A DNA stretch of 64,000 nucleotides from assembly GCA_964473525.1 (NCBI GenBank), contig CAYYPK010000005.1, forward strand, positions 1-64,000, written 5' to 3'. The DNA is from GCA-2687025 sp964473525 (GTDB taxonomy: Bacteria; Poribacteria; WGA-4E; GCA-2687025). Position numbers and translations under genes: made by a program. The notes beneath the pieces were generated by a model, which saw only the letters and a program-made list of their open reading frames with translations, made no database searches and was not told where the DNA came from. Positions 44,191 to 53,210 of this stretch are shown here, one piece after another (positions within the stretch are counted from its first letter, which is position 1; every line of letters starts with the position of its first letter).

Positions 44191-45267
44191 CTACGTAGCC
44201 GCGACGTCCACGATCTCCTCCGCGTGCGCGCGCGATGCCGCGCCCATGTTGATGAGGAAGGAGTTCAGACGGCCGCCGAATTCGCGCTTCAACGCGCGCA
44301 GGTTCTCCACGCTCGCGCAGCTAATCAGCACGCGTTTTCCAGTGTCGAACGTCTTGTGGTAGTAGGGCCACCAGCGCGGATGGTCCGTTGGCTCCGCGCC
44401 GGCTCCGGGCGTCCACTGGAGCATGGTGAGACGATCCAGAGACAGCAGATGGTCGTGGTGCTCCAGCGCGCCGGGGCCGTCCCAGTGGTACATGCTGTAC
44501 GACACGCGCTCCGTCATCTCGCGCAGCACGGGAACCATGAACTCGCCGAACATCTCCGGTGAAATCATCGCCGAGAAGTCGCACTGTAGCTTCGTCATGC
44601 GGCCGGGCGCCCACGCCCAGAATACGCTGCCACCTACCTCGTCCCGGAACATGTCGTACAGGACATCGTAGTAGCGGAAGTACCGGTCGGTGATCTGGCG
44701 CAGCGAGCCGCGCACCCATTCCGGTCTGCGTAGCAGATCCTCCAACAGCTCCTCGGTGCCTCGCATCGCGGCGAGGGTGTCGAAGCCTTCGATCAGGTCT
44801 GGGAAAGCCATGAGGAACTTGCCTGCCCCCAGGTCAAGGCACTCGCGCGCGAGTCTTAGAGTGAACTGCCAATAAGGGTTCTCCTCGTCGTAGTCGAAGC
44901 GCGCCGCCTCTGGCGTGTCGATGCACGGCTTGCACCAGACCGTGCCGGGCATCTCGACGCCCTGACACCCGAGGTACAACGCCAGGCAGTTGGGAGCCAG
45001 ATCGGGCGACACGTTGGGAGTCGCTTCGGCGTAGTATTCCGTCTGGTTGCAGGCCCGCAGCGTGAGATGGACTCGATACGCGTAGTCGCTTGTAGAGTAG
45101 TGCGTCACCCACCCGGGCGGCCCAGCTACCGTCGTGATCGGCTCCCTTGGCTCGTCGCGTCGGGCGGTGATCTGCATGGCGGGTCGGCCGATGTCTCCTC
45201 CGTTCCACCACGTCGTTAGACGTTGGCGGGCGCTGTCCATATCCTCGCGATGAAGCAGTGCGGGCAT
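44191..45267 (-). CDS. Uroporphyrinogen decarboxylase-like (URO-D/methylcobamide methyltransferase superfamily) protein
   Basis: 358 residues from the ATG at 45265-45267 (GAGGAGAG 6 bases upstream); the open frame to 45702 is otherwise unsupported. Recognisable blocks are LTTWWNGGDIGRPAMQI, FLMAFPDLIEGFDTLAAMRG, VFWAWAPGRMTKLQCDFSA, ISPEMFGEFMVPVLREMTER, MYHWDGPGALEHHDHLLS and LQWTPGAGAEPT. This is the TIM-barrel URO-D superfamily arrangement, the PGA(G/E) turn being typical of the corrinoid methyltransferase-like branch rather than HemE. A role in one-carbon or methyl transfer is inferred; no corrinoid protein gene is nearby. It is divergent from the CBM9/DUF5916 gene. Confidence 0.75.
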   Translation of the reverse strand: MPALLHREDMDSARQRLTTWWNGGDIGRPAMQITARRDEPREPITTVAGPPGWVTHYSTSDYAYRVHLTLRACNQTEYYAEATPNVSPDLAPNCLALYLGCQGVEMPGTVWCKPCIDTPEAARFDYDEENPYWQFTLRLARECLDLGAGKFLMAFPDLIEGFDTLAAMRGTEELLEDLLRRPEWVRGSLRQITDRYFRYYDVLYDMFRDEVGGSVFWAWAPGRMTKLQCDFSAMISPEMFGEFMVPVLREMTERVSYSMYHWDGPGALEHHDHLLSLDRLTMLQWTPGAGAEPTDHPRWWPYYHKTFDTGKRVLISCASVENLRALKREFGGRLNSFLINMGAASRAHAEEIVDVAAT

Positions 45268-45479
45268 GCGGCTCTCCTCGTGTCCGCTGGGTTCGGAAAG
45301 CGTCCGACGCTGCCCCAAGGGATAGCCACGAATCGTCGGCGCCGTGGCGCGGCTCCGCGCGCGGCATGTGTCGATAGGGCCGTTCCGCTGGAATGCGCGC
45401 GGCGTCGGGCGCGTATGTCTTGTGTGAACGTGTTGAGCTCTGCCCGCCGCGAGTCGACGGGCGCACACAGGACAGGGAA

Positions 45480-45515
45480 CCCGCGTGAAACCCCGCGTGA
45501 CACCCCGCATGACAC
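45480..45515 (+). repeat. Three tandem 12-base units, each with a start codon
   Basis: CCCGCGTGAAAC, CCCGCGTGACAC and CCCGCATGACAC follow one another at 45480, 45492 and 45504. They place GTG, GTG and ATG in the same frame (45485, 45497, 45509), so any of the three can start the following gene. Confidence 0.75.
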
Positions 45516-47629
45516 CTAACGTGGCGCTATGCGCCCTGCTGTCGCTGGCGACAACGGTCGCCGTCGCGGTAGACATTGCCGAGGAAGACAGCCACCGACG
45601 CCAGATGACCGCAGTGCGTGTGGCATCGCCCCCAGAGATCGACGGCGTGCTCGATGACGACGCCTGGAAGCTGGCCGAGCCGTCCGAAGGCTTCATCCGC
45701 AACCACCCCGACCGCGGCGAGCCGAGCAGTCAGTCTACCGTGGTATACGTCGCGTACGACGATGAGAATCTGTACGTCGCAGCGGACTGCCTAGACGACG
45801 ACCCCGACGGCGTCATCGGCACCGAACTGCGCCGGGACTACGAGGTCTGGGAGGTCAACGACTACCTGCGCCTGGTGCTGGACACGTTCCACGACAAGCG
45901 GACGGCGTACTACTTCGGCACCAGCCCAGTCGGCGTCTACGTGGACGCGCGCGTCGGCGACAACGGTCAGGCGTTCCACAAGAGCTGGGACGCCGTGTGG
46001 CGGTGCGCAGCCGTCAAGCACTCGGTAGGTTGGTCCGCGGAGTTCGCCATCCCCTTTCGCCAGCTCAGGTATCCGGGCGACGAAGAGCAGGTGTGGGGGT
46101 TCAACATAGGCCGTCGCATCCGTCGGTTTGGTGAGGACTCGGCGTGGTCGTCCATCGTCTCGGACAACGTATCCACTCTCTCCGACGCGGGTCTGTTGCT
46201 GGGGCTGCGCGACCTGCCAACAAGCCGCCGCGTGGAACTGCGTCCGTCCTTCGGCGCCGGCGTCGACGCCACATATGCCGACGAGACAGAATACGGCGGG
46301 CTGGCGAAGCCCAGCCTGGACGCCAAGGTCGGCGTCACGTCCGGTCTCACGCTCGACGCCACCGTCAACACGGACTTCGCGCAGATCGAGGCGGACGACG
46401 AGAACGTGAATCTCAGCCGCTTCGACCTGTGGTTCGAGGAGAAGCGCCCGTTCTTCCTCGAGGGCATAGGCATCTTCGACACGCCGATGCCGCTGCTCTA
46501 CAGCCGGCGCATAGGTAGCGCGGACGGTCGGGAGACGCCGATCCTCGGAGGCGTCAAACTGACTGGGAAGGCGGGCGGCCAGTCGGTCGGGTTGCTGAGC
46601 GTGCAGACGGACGACGTGGATGAGGTTCCCGAGACGAACTTCTCGGCCCTGCGCGTGAAGCGCGACGTGCTCGGGTCATCGTCGGCGGGGCTGATACTGC
46701 TCGCGAAGAGCCCGAGGGACGGGCTAAGCAACCACACGGCAGGCGCCGACTTCCGCTACAACCCCACGCGCGAGCTGAAGATCGGCAGCGCCCTCGCCCA
46801 GACGTTCACGGAAGGCGACGGCGGCGACGGCACGGCCGTGAATATAGACGCGCTGTGGACCGGGGAGTACTCGTGGGCGGGCGGCTACTACGGCGATGTA
46901 GAGGACGACTTCAACGCCGAGATGGGATTCATCTCGCGGACAGGCGTGCGGGATCAGGGAGCGTTCGCCGGCCACCGCGTACGGCTGCACGATCCGACGT
47001 TCCGCTCCGTCGCGCTCTACACGGACTATGGAATGACGGGCGACCGGGGAGACCAGGTGTTGGAACGCGACTCAAGCGCGCGCCTGGAGCTGGAGTTGGA
47101 GTCAGGCGACTCGGCCAACGTGTGGTACGGACGCACGTGGAGCTACCTTGATGCGCCGTGGGACATCCGCGAGGGCATCACCATTCCTGCTGGCATGCAC
47201 CGTTGGCACAAGTACGGGTTCCACTTCGGCACGGACGAACGACGAATGGTCCGACTCCGCACAATCAACGAACTGACTGGCTTCTACGGCGGCACGCGGC
47301 TGTGGATCAGCGCCGCTGGCCACGTGCGCCCCACGGCGCGTCTATTGTTCACCGCCGACTATAGCTACAACTCCATCGACCTCCCGGCCGGTGAGTTCCA
47401 GACGAACGCCGTGAACGGCCGCGCGATCTACAACTTCTCGGCTGACATGTTCGCGAAGCTGTTCGTACAGTGGAACGACGACAGCGACCGCGTCAGAGCC
47501 AACGCGCTGCTGCGCTACACGTATAGACCCGGCAGCGACTTCTACATCGTCTACAAGGAGCTGTGGCAGGGAGGCGATGTGCAAGACCGGGCGGTCATTG
47601 GCAAGCTGGTGTACTTTCTCAACCTCTAG
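45485..47629 (+). CDS. CBM9-like / DUF5916 outer-membrane protein
   Basis: 714 residues from the GTG at 45485 (AGGGA about 7 bases upstream); GTG 45497 and ATG 45509 are equally in frame. A signal peptide (VALCALLSLATTVAVAV) precedes a CBM9-type domain (PPEIDGVLDDDAWKLAEP, VYVAYDDENLYVAADCLDD, FGTSPVGVYVDAR, WSAEFAIPFRQLRYP, WGFNIGRRIRRFGE). A DUF5916 part follows with DATVNTDFAQIEADDENVNLSRF and FEEKRPFFLEG, then a series of amphipathic strands to a final YFLNL. DUF5916 proteins are thought to be outer-membrane beta-barrels with an N-terminal glycan-binding domain. A role in glycan capture is inferred. It is divergent from the URO-D-like gene. Confidence 0.87.
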   Translation: MKPRVTPRMTPNVALCALLSLATTVAVAVDIAEEDSHRRQMTAVRVASPPEIDGVLDDDAWKLAEPSEGFIRNHPDRGEPSSQSTVVYVAYDDENLYVAADCLDDDPDGVIGTELRRDYEVWEVNDYLRLVLDTFHDKRTAYYFGTSPVGVYVDARVGDNGQAFHKSWDAVWRCAAVKHSVGWSAEFAIPFRQLRYPGDEEQVWGFNIGRRIRRFGEDSAWSSIVSDNVSTLSDAGLLLGLRDLPTSRRVELRPSFGAGVDATYADETEYGGLAKPSLDAKVGVTSGLTLDATVNTDFAQIEADDENVNLSRFDLWFEEKRPFFLEGIGIFDTPMPLLYSRRIGSADGRETPILGGVKLTGKAGGQSVGLLSVQTDDVDEVPETNFSALRVKRDVLGSSSAGLILLAKSPRDGLSNHTAGADFRYNPTRELKIGSALAQTFTEGDGGDGTAVNIDALWTGEYSWAGGYYGDVEDDFNAEMGFISRTGVRDQGAFAGHRVRLHDPTFRSVALYTDYGMTGDRGDQVLERDSSARLELELESGDSANVWYGRTWSYLDAPWDIREGITIPAGMHRWHKYGFHFGTDERRMVRLRTINELTGFYGGTRLWISAAGHVRPTARLLFTADYSYNSIDLPAGEFQTNAVNGRAIYNFSADMFAKLFVQWNDDSDRVRANALLRYTYRPGSDFYIVYKELWQGGDVQDRAVIGKLVYFLNL

Positions 47630-48041
47630 ATGCGCTACCCGGGTTGCCGCAGTTCCAGGCCCGACATCGACCGCGTAGTCGCAGTACCCCCCGACCCAAC
47701 CGCCCGCCGAGGACAGCCATATCGCTGACTGCCGGTGATGCAGCTGACTTACTGCGCGAAGGAACCCGAGCCGCGTGCGATTCAGGATCTGTCGGGTCTG
47801 CTGGCGTGGGCCGACGTAACGTCCGCCAGCATGACGTGACGTAATGCCCGCATGCGAGCTGATCCCCATGTCTTGCTAGCGCTCGCCACGCTGCTCTGCG
47901 CCTGCGGCGGCGGCTCCGGTGACACAGGCGCCCGCTGGCCGAAATCGACGACGTCGTCTTCGTCGCGCGGGGCCGTCCACCGTTCAGCGGTAGAGAGAAG
48001 CGGCCACGTAGGCGGCTACCTGAGCAGCGCGCGCGGGCACG
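47630..48041. other. Intergenic region with one possible small lipoprotein
   Basis: Apart from the weak small ORF at 47852, nothing with gene-like content is seen in this 412-base stretch. No hairpin or repeat stood out. Confidence 0.4.
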
Positions 48042-48142
48042 TCATTCGTGGGCTCGGATCTGCGCAGCGAATTCCGCCGCCATCCAGCCACCGAGATGCT
48101 GCGCCAACCGCCGTGCCTCGGCCAGACTGTCCGTTGGGTTGA
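47852..48142 (+). CDS. Possible small lipoprotein or lipoprotein remnant
   Basis: 96 codons beginning MRADPHVLLALATLLCACGGGSGD, a convincing lipoprotein signal with lipobox CAC. The remaining 70 residues are Ser/Arg/Pro-rich without a recognisable fold, and the last 100 bases are antisense to the nucleotidyltransferase gene. No good ribosome-binding site precedes the ATG. It may be the 5' end of a decayed lipoprotein gene. Confidence 0.25.
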   Translation: MRADPHVLLALATLLCACGGGSGDTGARWPKSTTSSSSRGAVHRSAVERSGHVGGYLSSARGHVIRGLGSAQRIPPPSSHRDAAPTAVPRPDCPLG

Positions 48143-48866
48143 TTGCCCACTCGAGCACTTGGCGCATTTCGTGTTCTCGACCCGGGTAGTGCCGCGAGAA
48201 CGCTTCGTAGCAGTAGTAGAGATCCCGAGTGAACGCGCGGTCACGTTCGGCCACGAGCATCATGCCGTAGCGCAGCAGATCCTTCGCCATCCATCGGCAG
48301 TAGCTCTCGACGGACTGCGGGTGGCGCGCAATCCACTCTCGCAGGAGTTGGAGCCGATCGCCCAGAAGCGCGCCTCGCGCCAGCACGACCCTACCGAGAT
48401 GTCCGACCGTGACGGGGGCTATCGAGTCGCCGAGATCCTCACCGTGGACGCATACCGCGCTGATCTTTAGCAGGAAGCGCCGCCACTCTCGCTTGGGACT
48501 GCGCACGTCATCCAGCCAGTCGAGGACGCGTTCCCAGCCCGACGCAAACGGGAAGCGCGCGAGGAAGTCGGACGTCTCCTGTTCGCGGTGTGCGGCAAAC
48601 CGCGTTCTCTCGTCGTCGTCGCGGCTTCCGTCCAGCACAGCAAAGGTGTCTACGTCAGAGACGCCTTCGATGGCGAAGCCACGGGGTACGGAACCCCGCA
48701 CGTAGATGCTGTGCACTCGGTCGCCGAAGTGCCGCACATACGTACCCACCGTGTGGTCGACCGTCGCGCGCCAAGGGGGCATGATCTTCCGTGTGCTCGC
48801 GTCGGACACCAGGCAACCGTCGGCGTCAGCACGCAGTAGCGTCCCCTGCTTCCGAACGACAGGCAT
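48042..48866 (-). CDS. Nucleotidyltransferase-domain protein with helical C-terminus
   Basis: 274 residues; GAGGAGG lies about 9 bases before the ATG. The nucleotidyltransferase core is YVRGSVPRGFAIEGVSDVD, with Gly58-Ser59 and the metal-binding Asp71 and Asp73; the third carboxylate may be Glu or Asp in VCVHGEDLGD. The remaining 150 residues are helical (RWMAKDLLRYGMMLVAERDRAFTRDLYYCYEAF, then EMRQVLEWAINPTDS), comparable to the helical partner domain in aminoglycoside-type or minimal nucleotidyltransferases. These transfer NMP to small molecules, RNA or proteins. Substrate unknown; the gene stands alone on its strand. Confidence 0.75.
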   Translation of the reverse strand: MPVVRKQGTLLRADADGCLVSDASTRKIMPPWRATVDHTVGTYVRHFGDRVHSIYVRGSVPRGFAIEGVSDVDTFAVLDGSRDDDERTRFAAHREQETSDFLARFPFASGWERVLDWLDDVRSPKREWRRFLLKISAVCVHGEDLGDSIAPVTVGHLGRVVLARGALLGDRLQLLREWIARHPQSVESYCRWMAKDLLRYGMMLVAERDRAFTRDLYYCYEAFSRHYPGREHEMRQVLEWAINPTDSLAEARRLAQHLGGWMAAEFAAQIRAHE

Positions 48867-49173
48867 ACCATCGCCTCCTCAGTCTGGCTCGCCACTCCAT
48901 CTCCCGGGCGAGCGGCCCGACACGCGGACGTTGAGAACAGGCCTGAGCCCTTCCCCCTTCGACCCAAGATCAGCTCTTGGTAGCCGCCGATTGCACCCCA
49001 CCGTCCGAGCGGCGCCATGCTCAACGCCGCCGCGAGTCGCTCAACAGGCGGAGCCCAGTCAGACTCGCGGCACATCCCGGGTGCGACAGCTCACCAGCGT
49101 GGTCGCCACGATGACCGGATGGCGGTCATCGGGCCGCCGTACGTTCGCCATGGGCGCCACGGGTCGTTGGCTC
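48867..49173. other. Intergenic region, 307 bases
   Basis: No gene seen. CCCTTCCCCCTTCGACC at about 48951 resembles the left arm of the hairpin repeat found at 33541 and 57950, but the right arm is missing. Confidence 0.4.
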
Positions 49174-50433
49174 TCAGAATTCAAAGTGACTGTCGGACAC
49201 GTGGCTGTCCAGTCTGTGCTCTACGGGGTACTGACTCTCCTCGGCCCACTGCTCGGCGTAGTCTGCCGGCACACGCGGTAGCAGCGTCCGCACGCGGTAT
49301 CTCATGTCGCGGTAGAGCGCCTTCCCGCCCTCGGCGCCCAGGCCGACCCGTCCACGCAAGCACCCGAAGTCCGTAACCTGGTTCACCAACACCCCGTCGA
49401 TGTAGCTCGTGATGGAGTTCTCCACGGCGACGATCGTCACGGCGTATTCCCGCCCGTACTCTATGGGGTGGTGGACCACGCTCAACCATGTGGCCGCTCC
49501 GCGTACGTTGCGTATGATGGCGACGGTGTGGTCGCTCGGGTGCATCAGGAACACGTACCACGGCCCACCCCACTGTCCGGCAGTGTCATCGTACCGGAAG
49601 TTGATGCCTTGCTGTTCCCCAGAGATGGGCGTGACCAGCATGGACAGCTCCATGCTACGCCATTCCACACTGCCGGTGCGAATGACCGTGGGTTCGGCGC
49701 CATCAAGCGTCAACCCGTCCTCGCGCACCTCAATGCCACTTGGCGTCTCGCCAGGTTCCACTGGCCTGAACCGCCAGCCTGCTGGCGAGGGGTCGAGCAC
49801 GTCCCAGCCCGTCAGATCGCCGGTGAACAGGGGCTGCCAGACCCCCGCGTAGGACGTTGGTCGGAAGCCGTCTAGCCCGTTCGTCCGCGCCGCATGGTGT
49901 TCGGTGGACTTCCTGGTCATCTTCGTGATCTCCCTTCGTAGTGTGTGGCGCGCGCGATACAGGCGCCCTTTGACGGTCCCAGCCGGAACGGCGAGAAGCG
50001 TGCTGATGTCCCGTATCGACATCCCGGTGAAATAGTGGAGGTTGACTAACAGCCGCTCGTCAGCAGTAAGGGCGCCGCGGGCGGTTTCAAGTAGAGGAAC
50101 GCACGCCTCCACCCACGACTCTCCCTCGGCGCCCGCACTCACGCGGTATTCACCGGACGCCTTGTGACGGGACACTCGCTGGCGACGGTGCTGCAGCGCG
50201 ACATTGGTGGCGATCCTATGGAACCAGGCGCCGAACCGATCCCGGTCGCGCAGCGAATCCAGCCGCTGCCAGGCGACCAGACACGCCTCCTGGATGGCGT
50301 CGTGGGCATCTGGCGCGCTATCCAGGATCCTGGACGCGGCGCGGAACGCCGTATCTCGGTGCCGCGCGAGCAACACAGCGAATGCCTGCTCGTCTCCGGC
50401 GAGAGCTTCGTCCACGAGGCGCCGAACGTCCAT
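49174..50433 (-). CDS. ECF sigma factor fused to a LamG/DUF1080-like domain
   Basis: 419 residues from the ATG at 50431-50433 (MDVRRLVDEA); a GTG at 50472 would add 13 residues. Sigma region 2 spans about 7-85 (LLARHRDTAFRAASRILDS, DAIQEACLVAWQRLDSL, DRFGAWFHRIATNVAL) and region 4 about 115-175 (LTADERLLVNLHYFTGMSIRDIS, VPAGTVKGRLYRARHTLRREI). After a short hydrophilic linker comes a 220-residue jelly-roll domain beginning VWQPLFTGDLTGWDV, with SVEWRSMELSMLVTP and INFRYDDTAGQWGGPWYVF, as in DUF1080/LamG proteins. There is no membrane helix in between, so the glycan-binding-type domain would be cytoplasmic. No anti-sigma gene is adjacent. The C-terminal domain might gate sigma activity by ligand binding. 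Confidence 0.85.
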   Translation of the reverse strand: MDVRRLVDEALAGDEQAFAVLLARHRDTAFRAASRILDSAPDAHDAIQEACLVAWQRLDSLRDRDRFGAWFHRIATNVALQHRRQRVSRHKASGEYRVSAGAEGESWVEACVPLLETARGALTADERLLVNLHYFTGMSIRDISTLLAVPAGTVKGRLYRARHTLRREITKMTRKSTEHHAARTNGLDGFRPTSYAGVWQPLFTGDLTGWDVLDPSPAGWRFRPVEPGETPSGIEVREDGLTLDGAEPTVIRTGSVEWRSMELSMLVTPISGEQQGINFRYDDTAGQWGGPWYVFLMHPSDHTVAIIRNVRGAATWLSVVHHPIEYGREYAVTIVAVENSITSYIDGVLVNQVTDFGCLRGRVGLGAEGGKALYRDMRYRVRTLLPRVPADYAEQWAEESQYPVEHRLDSHVSDSHFEF

Positions 50434-51163
50434 GCTCAACCGCTGCCTTCGTCTAGGGTTACCCACCTTCACCTAGTATGATGCAACGGAGGCCGTGCGG
50501 TTCGCCGAAAGTGCCCTTTAGGCGCACGAAGCAGACGCACGGGATGCCCCGGGACCGGCGGCCCTGCCACGGCTCTTCCCACGGCCGACTTCGGGCGGGA
50601 ATCGCGACATCCGCGAACATCGTCCGTCTGTTGAGCATCCAGGCCGCCCGGCGCCGTTCCGAGGGTGCGGCCTATCGCGGCCTTGCACGTGCGCGCCCGG
50701 CTGGCTACATATAGAGCGAGCGGAGGGATCGGCTGCGGAACCCTCCCTCGGCGTGAGAAGACGCGCGAGACGCACTGCCGGGAACCGGCTGACTCACAAA
50801 AGGCGCTGATCGATCCCCGACGGACGACGCGCAACCAGACAGGCACTGTCAGCAAAACCAACGGCATGAGTTTCCGACTCGGGACGGTGAGACACGGGAT
50901 CGGCGAAGCGACCGGATAGTTTCCGCGGCCTCGGCCCCGGAACTCAGGTCGACGGCAATGCGACGAACGCCCGTGGGTCTCAGGCAACTGGCACGGCGAC
51001 GGCGGGCCGCCCGAGAATGCAGGCGACGCGCGAAGGGAGTCCAGGGAGCGACGGCAGCACAGGAAGGGACAACATGGAACCGGACAGCTGAAGGGAAGCC
51101 ACAAGAGATGAGTGGCTTCCCTTCACCACGTACGCCGTTGGATGCTCTCTGCGGCGCGCCGGC
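50434..51163. other. Long intergenic region between sigma factor and sulfatase
   Basis: No convincing gene in 730 bases; the short open frames here lack family-like content and good ribosome sites. The 3' end holds a long hairpin (next entry). Confidence 0.45.
51089..51125 (-). terminator. 14-bp perfect hairpin downstream of the sulfatase gene
   Basis: Positions 51089-51102 pair perfectly with 51112-51125 around a 9-base loop, 39 bases beyond the sulfatase stop (minus strand). No T-run is present on either strand. It is the longest simple stem noticed in the window. Confidence 0.55.
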
Positions 51164-52576
51164 CTACCCTGATCCCCGGATTGTTCCATCCCACGTCGGA
51201 GCGAGGCCGCCCGGCCGCGCGTTGGATACGTCCGTCACCGGCGTTGTCATCTCGACGCCATGCTCGATGAGGACATCGAAGTACGGCTCGCGGGTCTCGC
51301 GCAGCAGCTCCAGCAGGCGAGCGCGCATCCGGTCGCGCGTTTCCGTGTCTGACTCCGCGAGATTCGTCGCCTCGTCGGGGTCCGCGGCGAGATCGAAGAG
51401 CAACTCGTGGCCCGTCTCGAAGTAGGCGTACTTCCACCTGTCGGTGACGAGCCCACGCCAATCGAGGAAGTCCAGGCTCCACCTTGGGTTGCCAGACATC
51501 TCCAGGAGGACGGCGTCCGGCGCCGTGAACTCCTCGTCCCGAAGCGCGGGCGAGAAGTCCTGCCCCTGGACATGCGATGGAGCCGCCTCCCCTATCAGAC
51601 CGAGCGTCGTCGGCGCCATGTCCACCAGGCTGAACATCTCGTCTCGGCTGCCTTGCGCCGGGATCACCCCCGGCCAGTGGAAGATCGCCGGTATGCGCAC
51701 GGACTCCTGGTGCGGATACTCCTTGCGGTTAATGGCGCCATGATGCCCCATGAAGTCGCCGTGGTCCGAGAAGTACACCGTGGCCGTGTTGTCGGCGAAG
51801 CGGCCCGACTCGCCGATCTTCGCCATGACACGACCGATGTTGTGGTCCAGGTTCTCCACCATCGCGTAGTACGTCGCGAGCTGTTCGCGCATGCGCGGGG
51901 TGTCGGCGAACGTCGAGCGCGTCTCTAGTTCCGCCGGATCCCACCGCTCGTACTCCTCGGGCGCCTCCAGGGGGAAGTGCGGTGGTTCGACGGACAGCAC
52001 AAGGAAGAGCGGCTCGTCGCGCTCGTAGGAGTCAAGGTACTCGAGGGCGAGGTCGGTGAGCTCGTCCGTCTGGTACTTCGTCATCCGTCGCGGATTCTCT
52101 TCGTCCTCGTGATAGTAGTGGCCCTGGAACGGCGCGTTGTTGATCTCGAACCCGTACCAGTCCTGAAACCCGCCGCGGTGGTACTCGGGGGTGCGATGCG
52201 GCCACTGACCGTAGTAGTCGCGGTTCTCTCGGACCTCGGGAGGAAGCTGGTTGTTCACCACGCCGCAGTGCCACTTGCCGAAGTAGGCAGTGCGGTAGCC
52301 CTGCTCGCGGAGCATGGTCGCAGTGCTCGGCGCCGTGGGCGGGAACACGTCAAAGAAGAACTGCACCGGCCCCGCGTGCGCGTGGCGGCCGGAGAAGATC
52401 GTGCCCCGTGACGGCGTGCAGATGGGGCAGTTCGAGTAGGCGTTCGTGAAGCTCACGCCCTCGGCGGCGAGCCGGTCCATGTTGGGCGTGCGGACGTTCG
52501 GGTCGCCCGTGTGGCTCATCGCCGAGCCGTTATGCTCGTCTGACAGGATGTAGATGATGTGCGGCCGGCTGCTCAT
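51164..52576 (-). CDS. Type I sulfatase (formylglycine-dependent)
   Basis: 470 residues; GAGG lies 7 bases before the ATG. The activation motif is CTPSR (Cys53), the residue converted to formylglycine by a maturase. Metal and substrate ligands are in ILSDEHN near the N-terminus and FSDHGDFMGHHG; GKWHCG carries the conserved Lys/His. Other typical blocks are TPNMDRLAAEGVSFTNAY, LSVEPPHFPLEAPEEY, ESVRIPAIFHWPG and DMAPTTLGLIG. Such enzymes remove sulfate esters from glycans or small molecules. No signal peptide is seen, so it may be cytoplasmic. No maturase gene is in the window. The substrate is not evident; sulfated polysaccharide is likely given the lyase and other glycan genes. Confidence 0.92.
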   Translation of the reverse strand: MSSRPHIIYILSDEHNGSAMSHTGDPNVRTPNMDRLAAEGVSFTNAYSNCPICTPSRGTIFSGRHAHAGPVQFFFDVFPPTAPSTATMLREQGYRTAYFGKWHCGVVNNQLPPEVRENRDYYGQWPHRTPEYHRGGFQDWYGFEINNAPFQGHYYHEDEENPRRMTKYQTDELTDLALEYLDSYERDEPLFLVLSVEPPHFPLEAPEEYERWDPAELETRSTFADTPRMREQLATYYAMVENLDHNIGRVMAKIGESGRFADNTATVYFSDHGDFMGHHGAINRKEYPHQESVRIPAIFHWPGVIPAQGSRDEMFSLVDMAPTTLGLIGEAAPSHVQGQDFSPALRDEEFTAPDAVLLEMSGNPRWSLDFLDWRGLVTDRWKYAYFETGHELLFDLAADPDEATNLAESDTETRDRMRARLLELLRETREPYFDVLIEHGVEMTTPVTDVSNARPGGLAPTWDGTIRGSG

Positions 52577-52938
52577 GATCGACCTCGGTGTGTGGTGACG
52601 GGGGTAGATGCCATTGTCCGGGCCGCTAGGCGGTCAGACAAGATGCGCGGGTACGCGTGTAGGCGTGCGAGGGCAAATCGGACATATTCGCGCGGGATAT
52701 AGGGCAAACCCTTACCTAATCCTGCACATACCCCTCTGCATTCCCCCAACCTGTAGTGTTCTGTCTGACGGCGAGGGCGCCTCGCGACCGCCATAATCTC
52801 ATCACAGGACGAAGACGCGCCGGAAGCGCCGCGAAGGCGGCCGGCGGCCTGTAACGGACCGGTCGGCGGGAACGCGCGCCGAGCCGAGTCCATGCTCAAC
52901 AACACCTCGAACGGGCGCACGGCCCGGGAGTCCTATCG
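52577..52938. other. Intergenic region, 362 bases
   Basis: No larger gene seen. The AT-richer part near 52690-52760 probably holds promoters for the divergent sulfatase gene and the small membrane protein that follows, but no clear -35/-10 pair was found. Confidence 0.35.
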
Positions 52939-53076
52939 ATGCTATTTGAACTGACTGTTCTGCCGTTCGTAGCCGCAGCTACCGTGACCTCCGTGTTCTT
53001 CCTTGCCCTTATCCGCGACACGAATCGCCGTTACCTGGCCCGCGCCCGCGCCGAGCAGAGCGCGTCCTCGGAATAG
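52939..53076 (+). CDS. Possible 45-residue single-pass membrane protein
   Basis: Begins MLFELTVLPFVAAATVTSVF and continues FLALIRDTNRRYLARARAEQSASSE before the TAG at 53074-53076. GGGAG lies 8 bases before the ATG. One hydrophobic helix is followed by a positive patch (RDTNRRYLARAR) and an acidic end, as in small inner-membrane proteins. It stands alone between the sulfatase and the CehA-type gene. Function unknown; with this size the call rests on the ribosome site and composition. Confidence 0.45.
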   Translation: MLFELTVLPFVAAATVTSVFFLALIRDTNRRYLARARAEQSASSE

Positions 53077-53210
53077 CGCGTAGCACTCAGGCTAGCATCG
53101 TGTGCCGCGGACCTCGGAGCAGCGCCGGCGCTGGCCCGGCGGGCTACCCTCCGGGTCGCCGGAGGTTACGGCGCCGCTCTCCCAACGCCTCGGTCGCGCG
53201 CCGGTCACGC

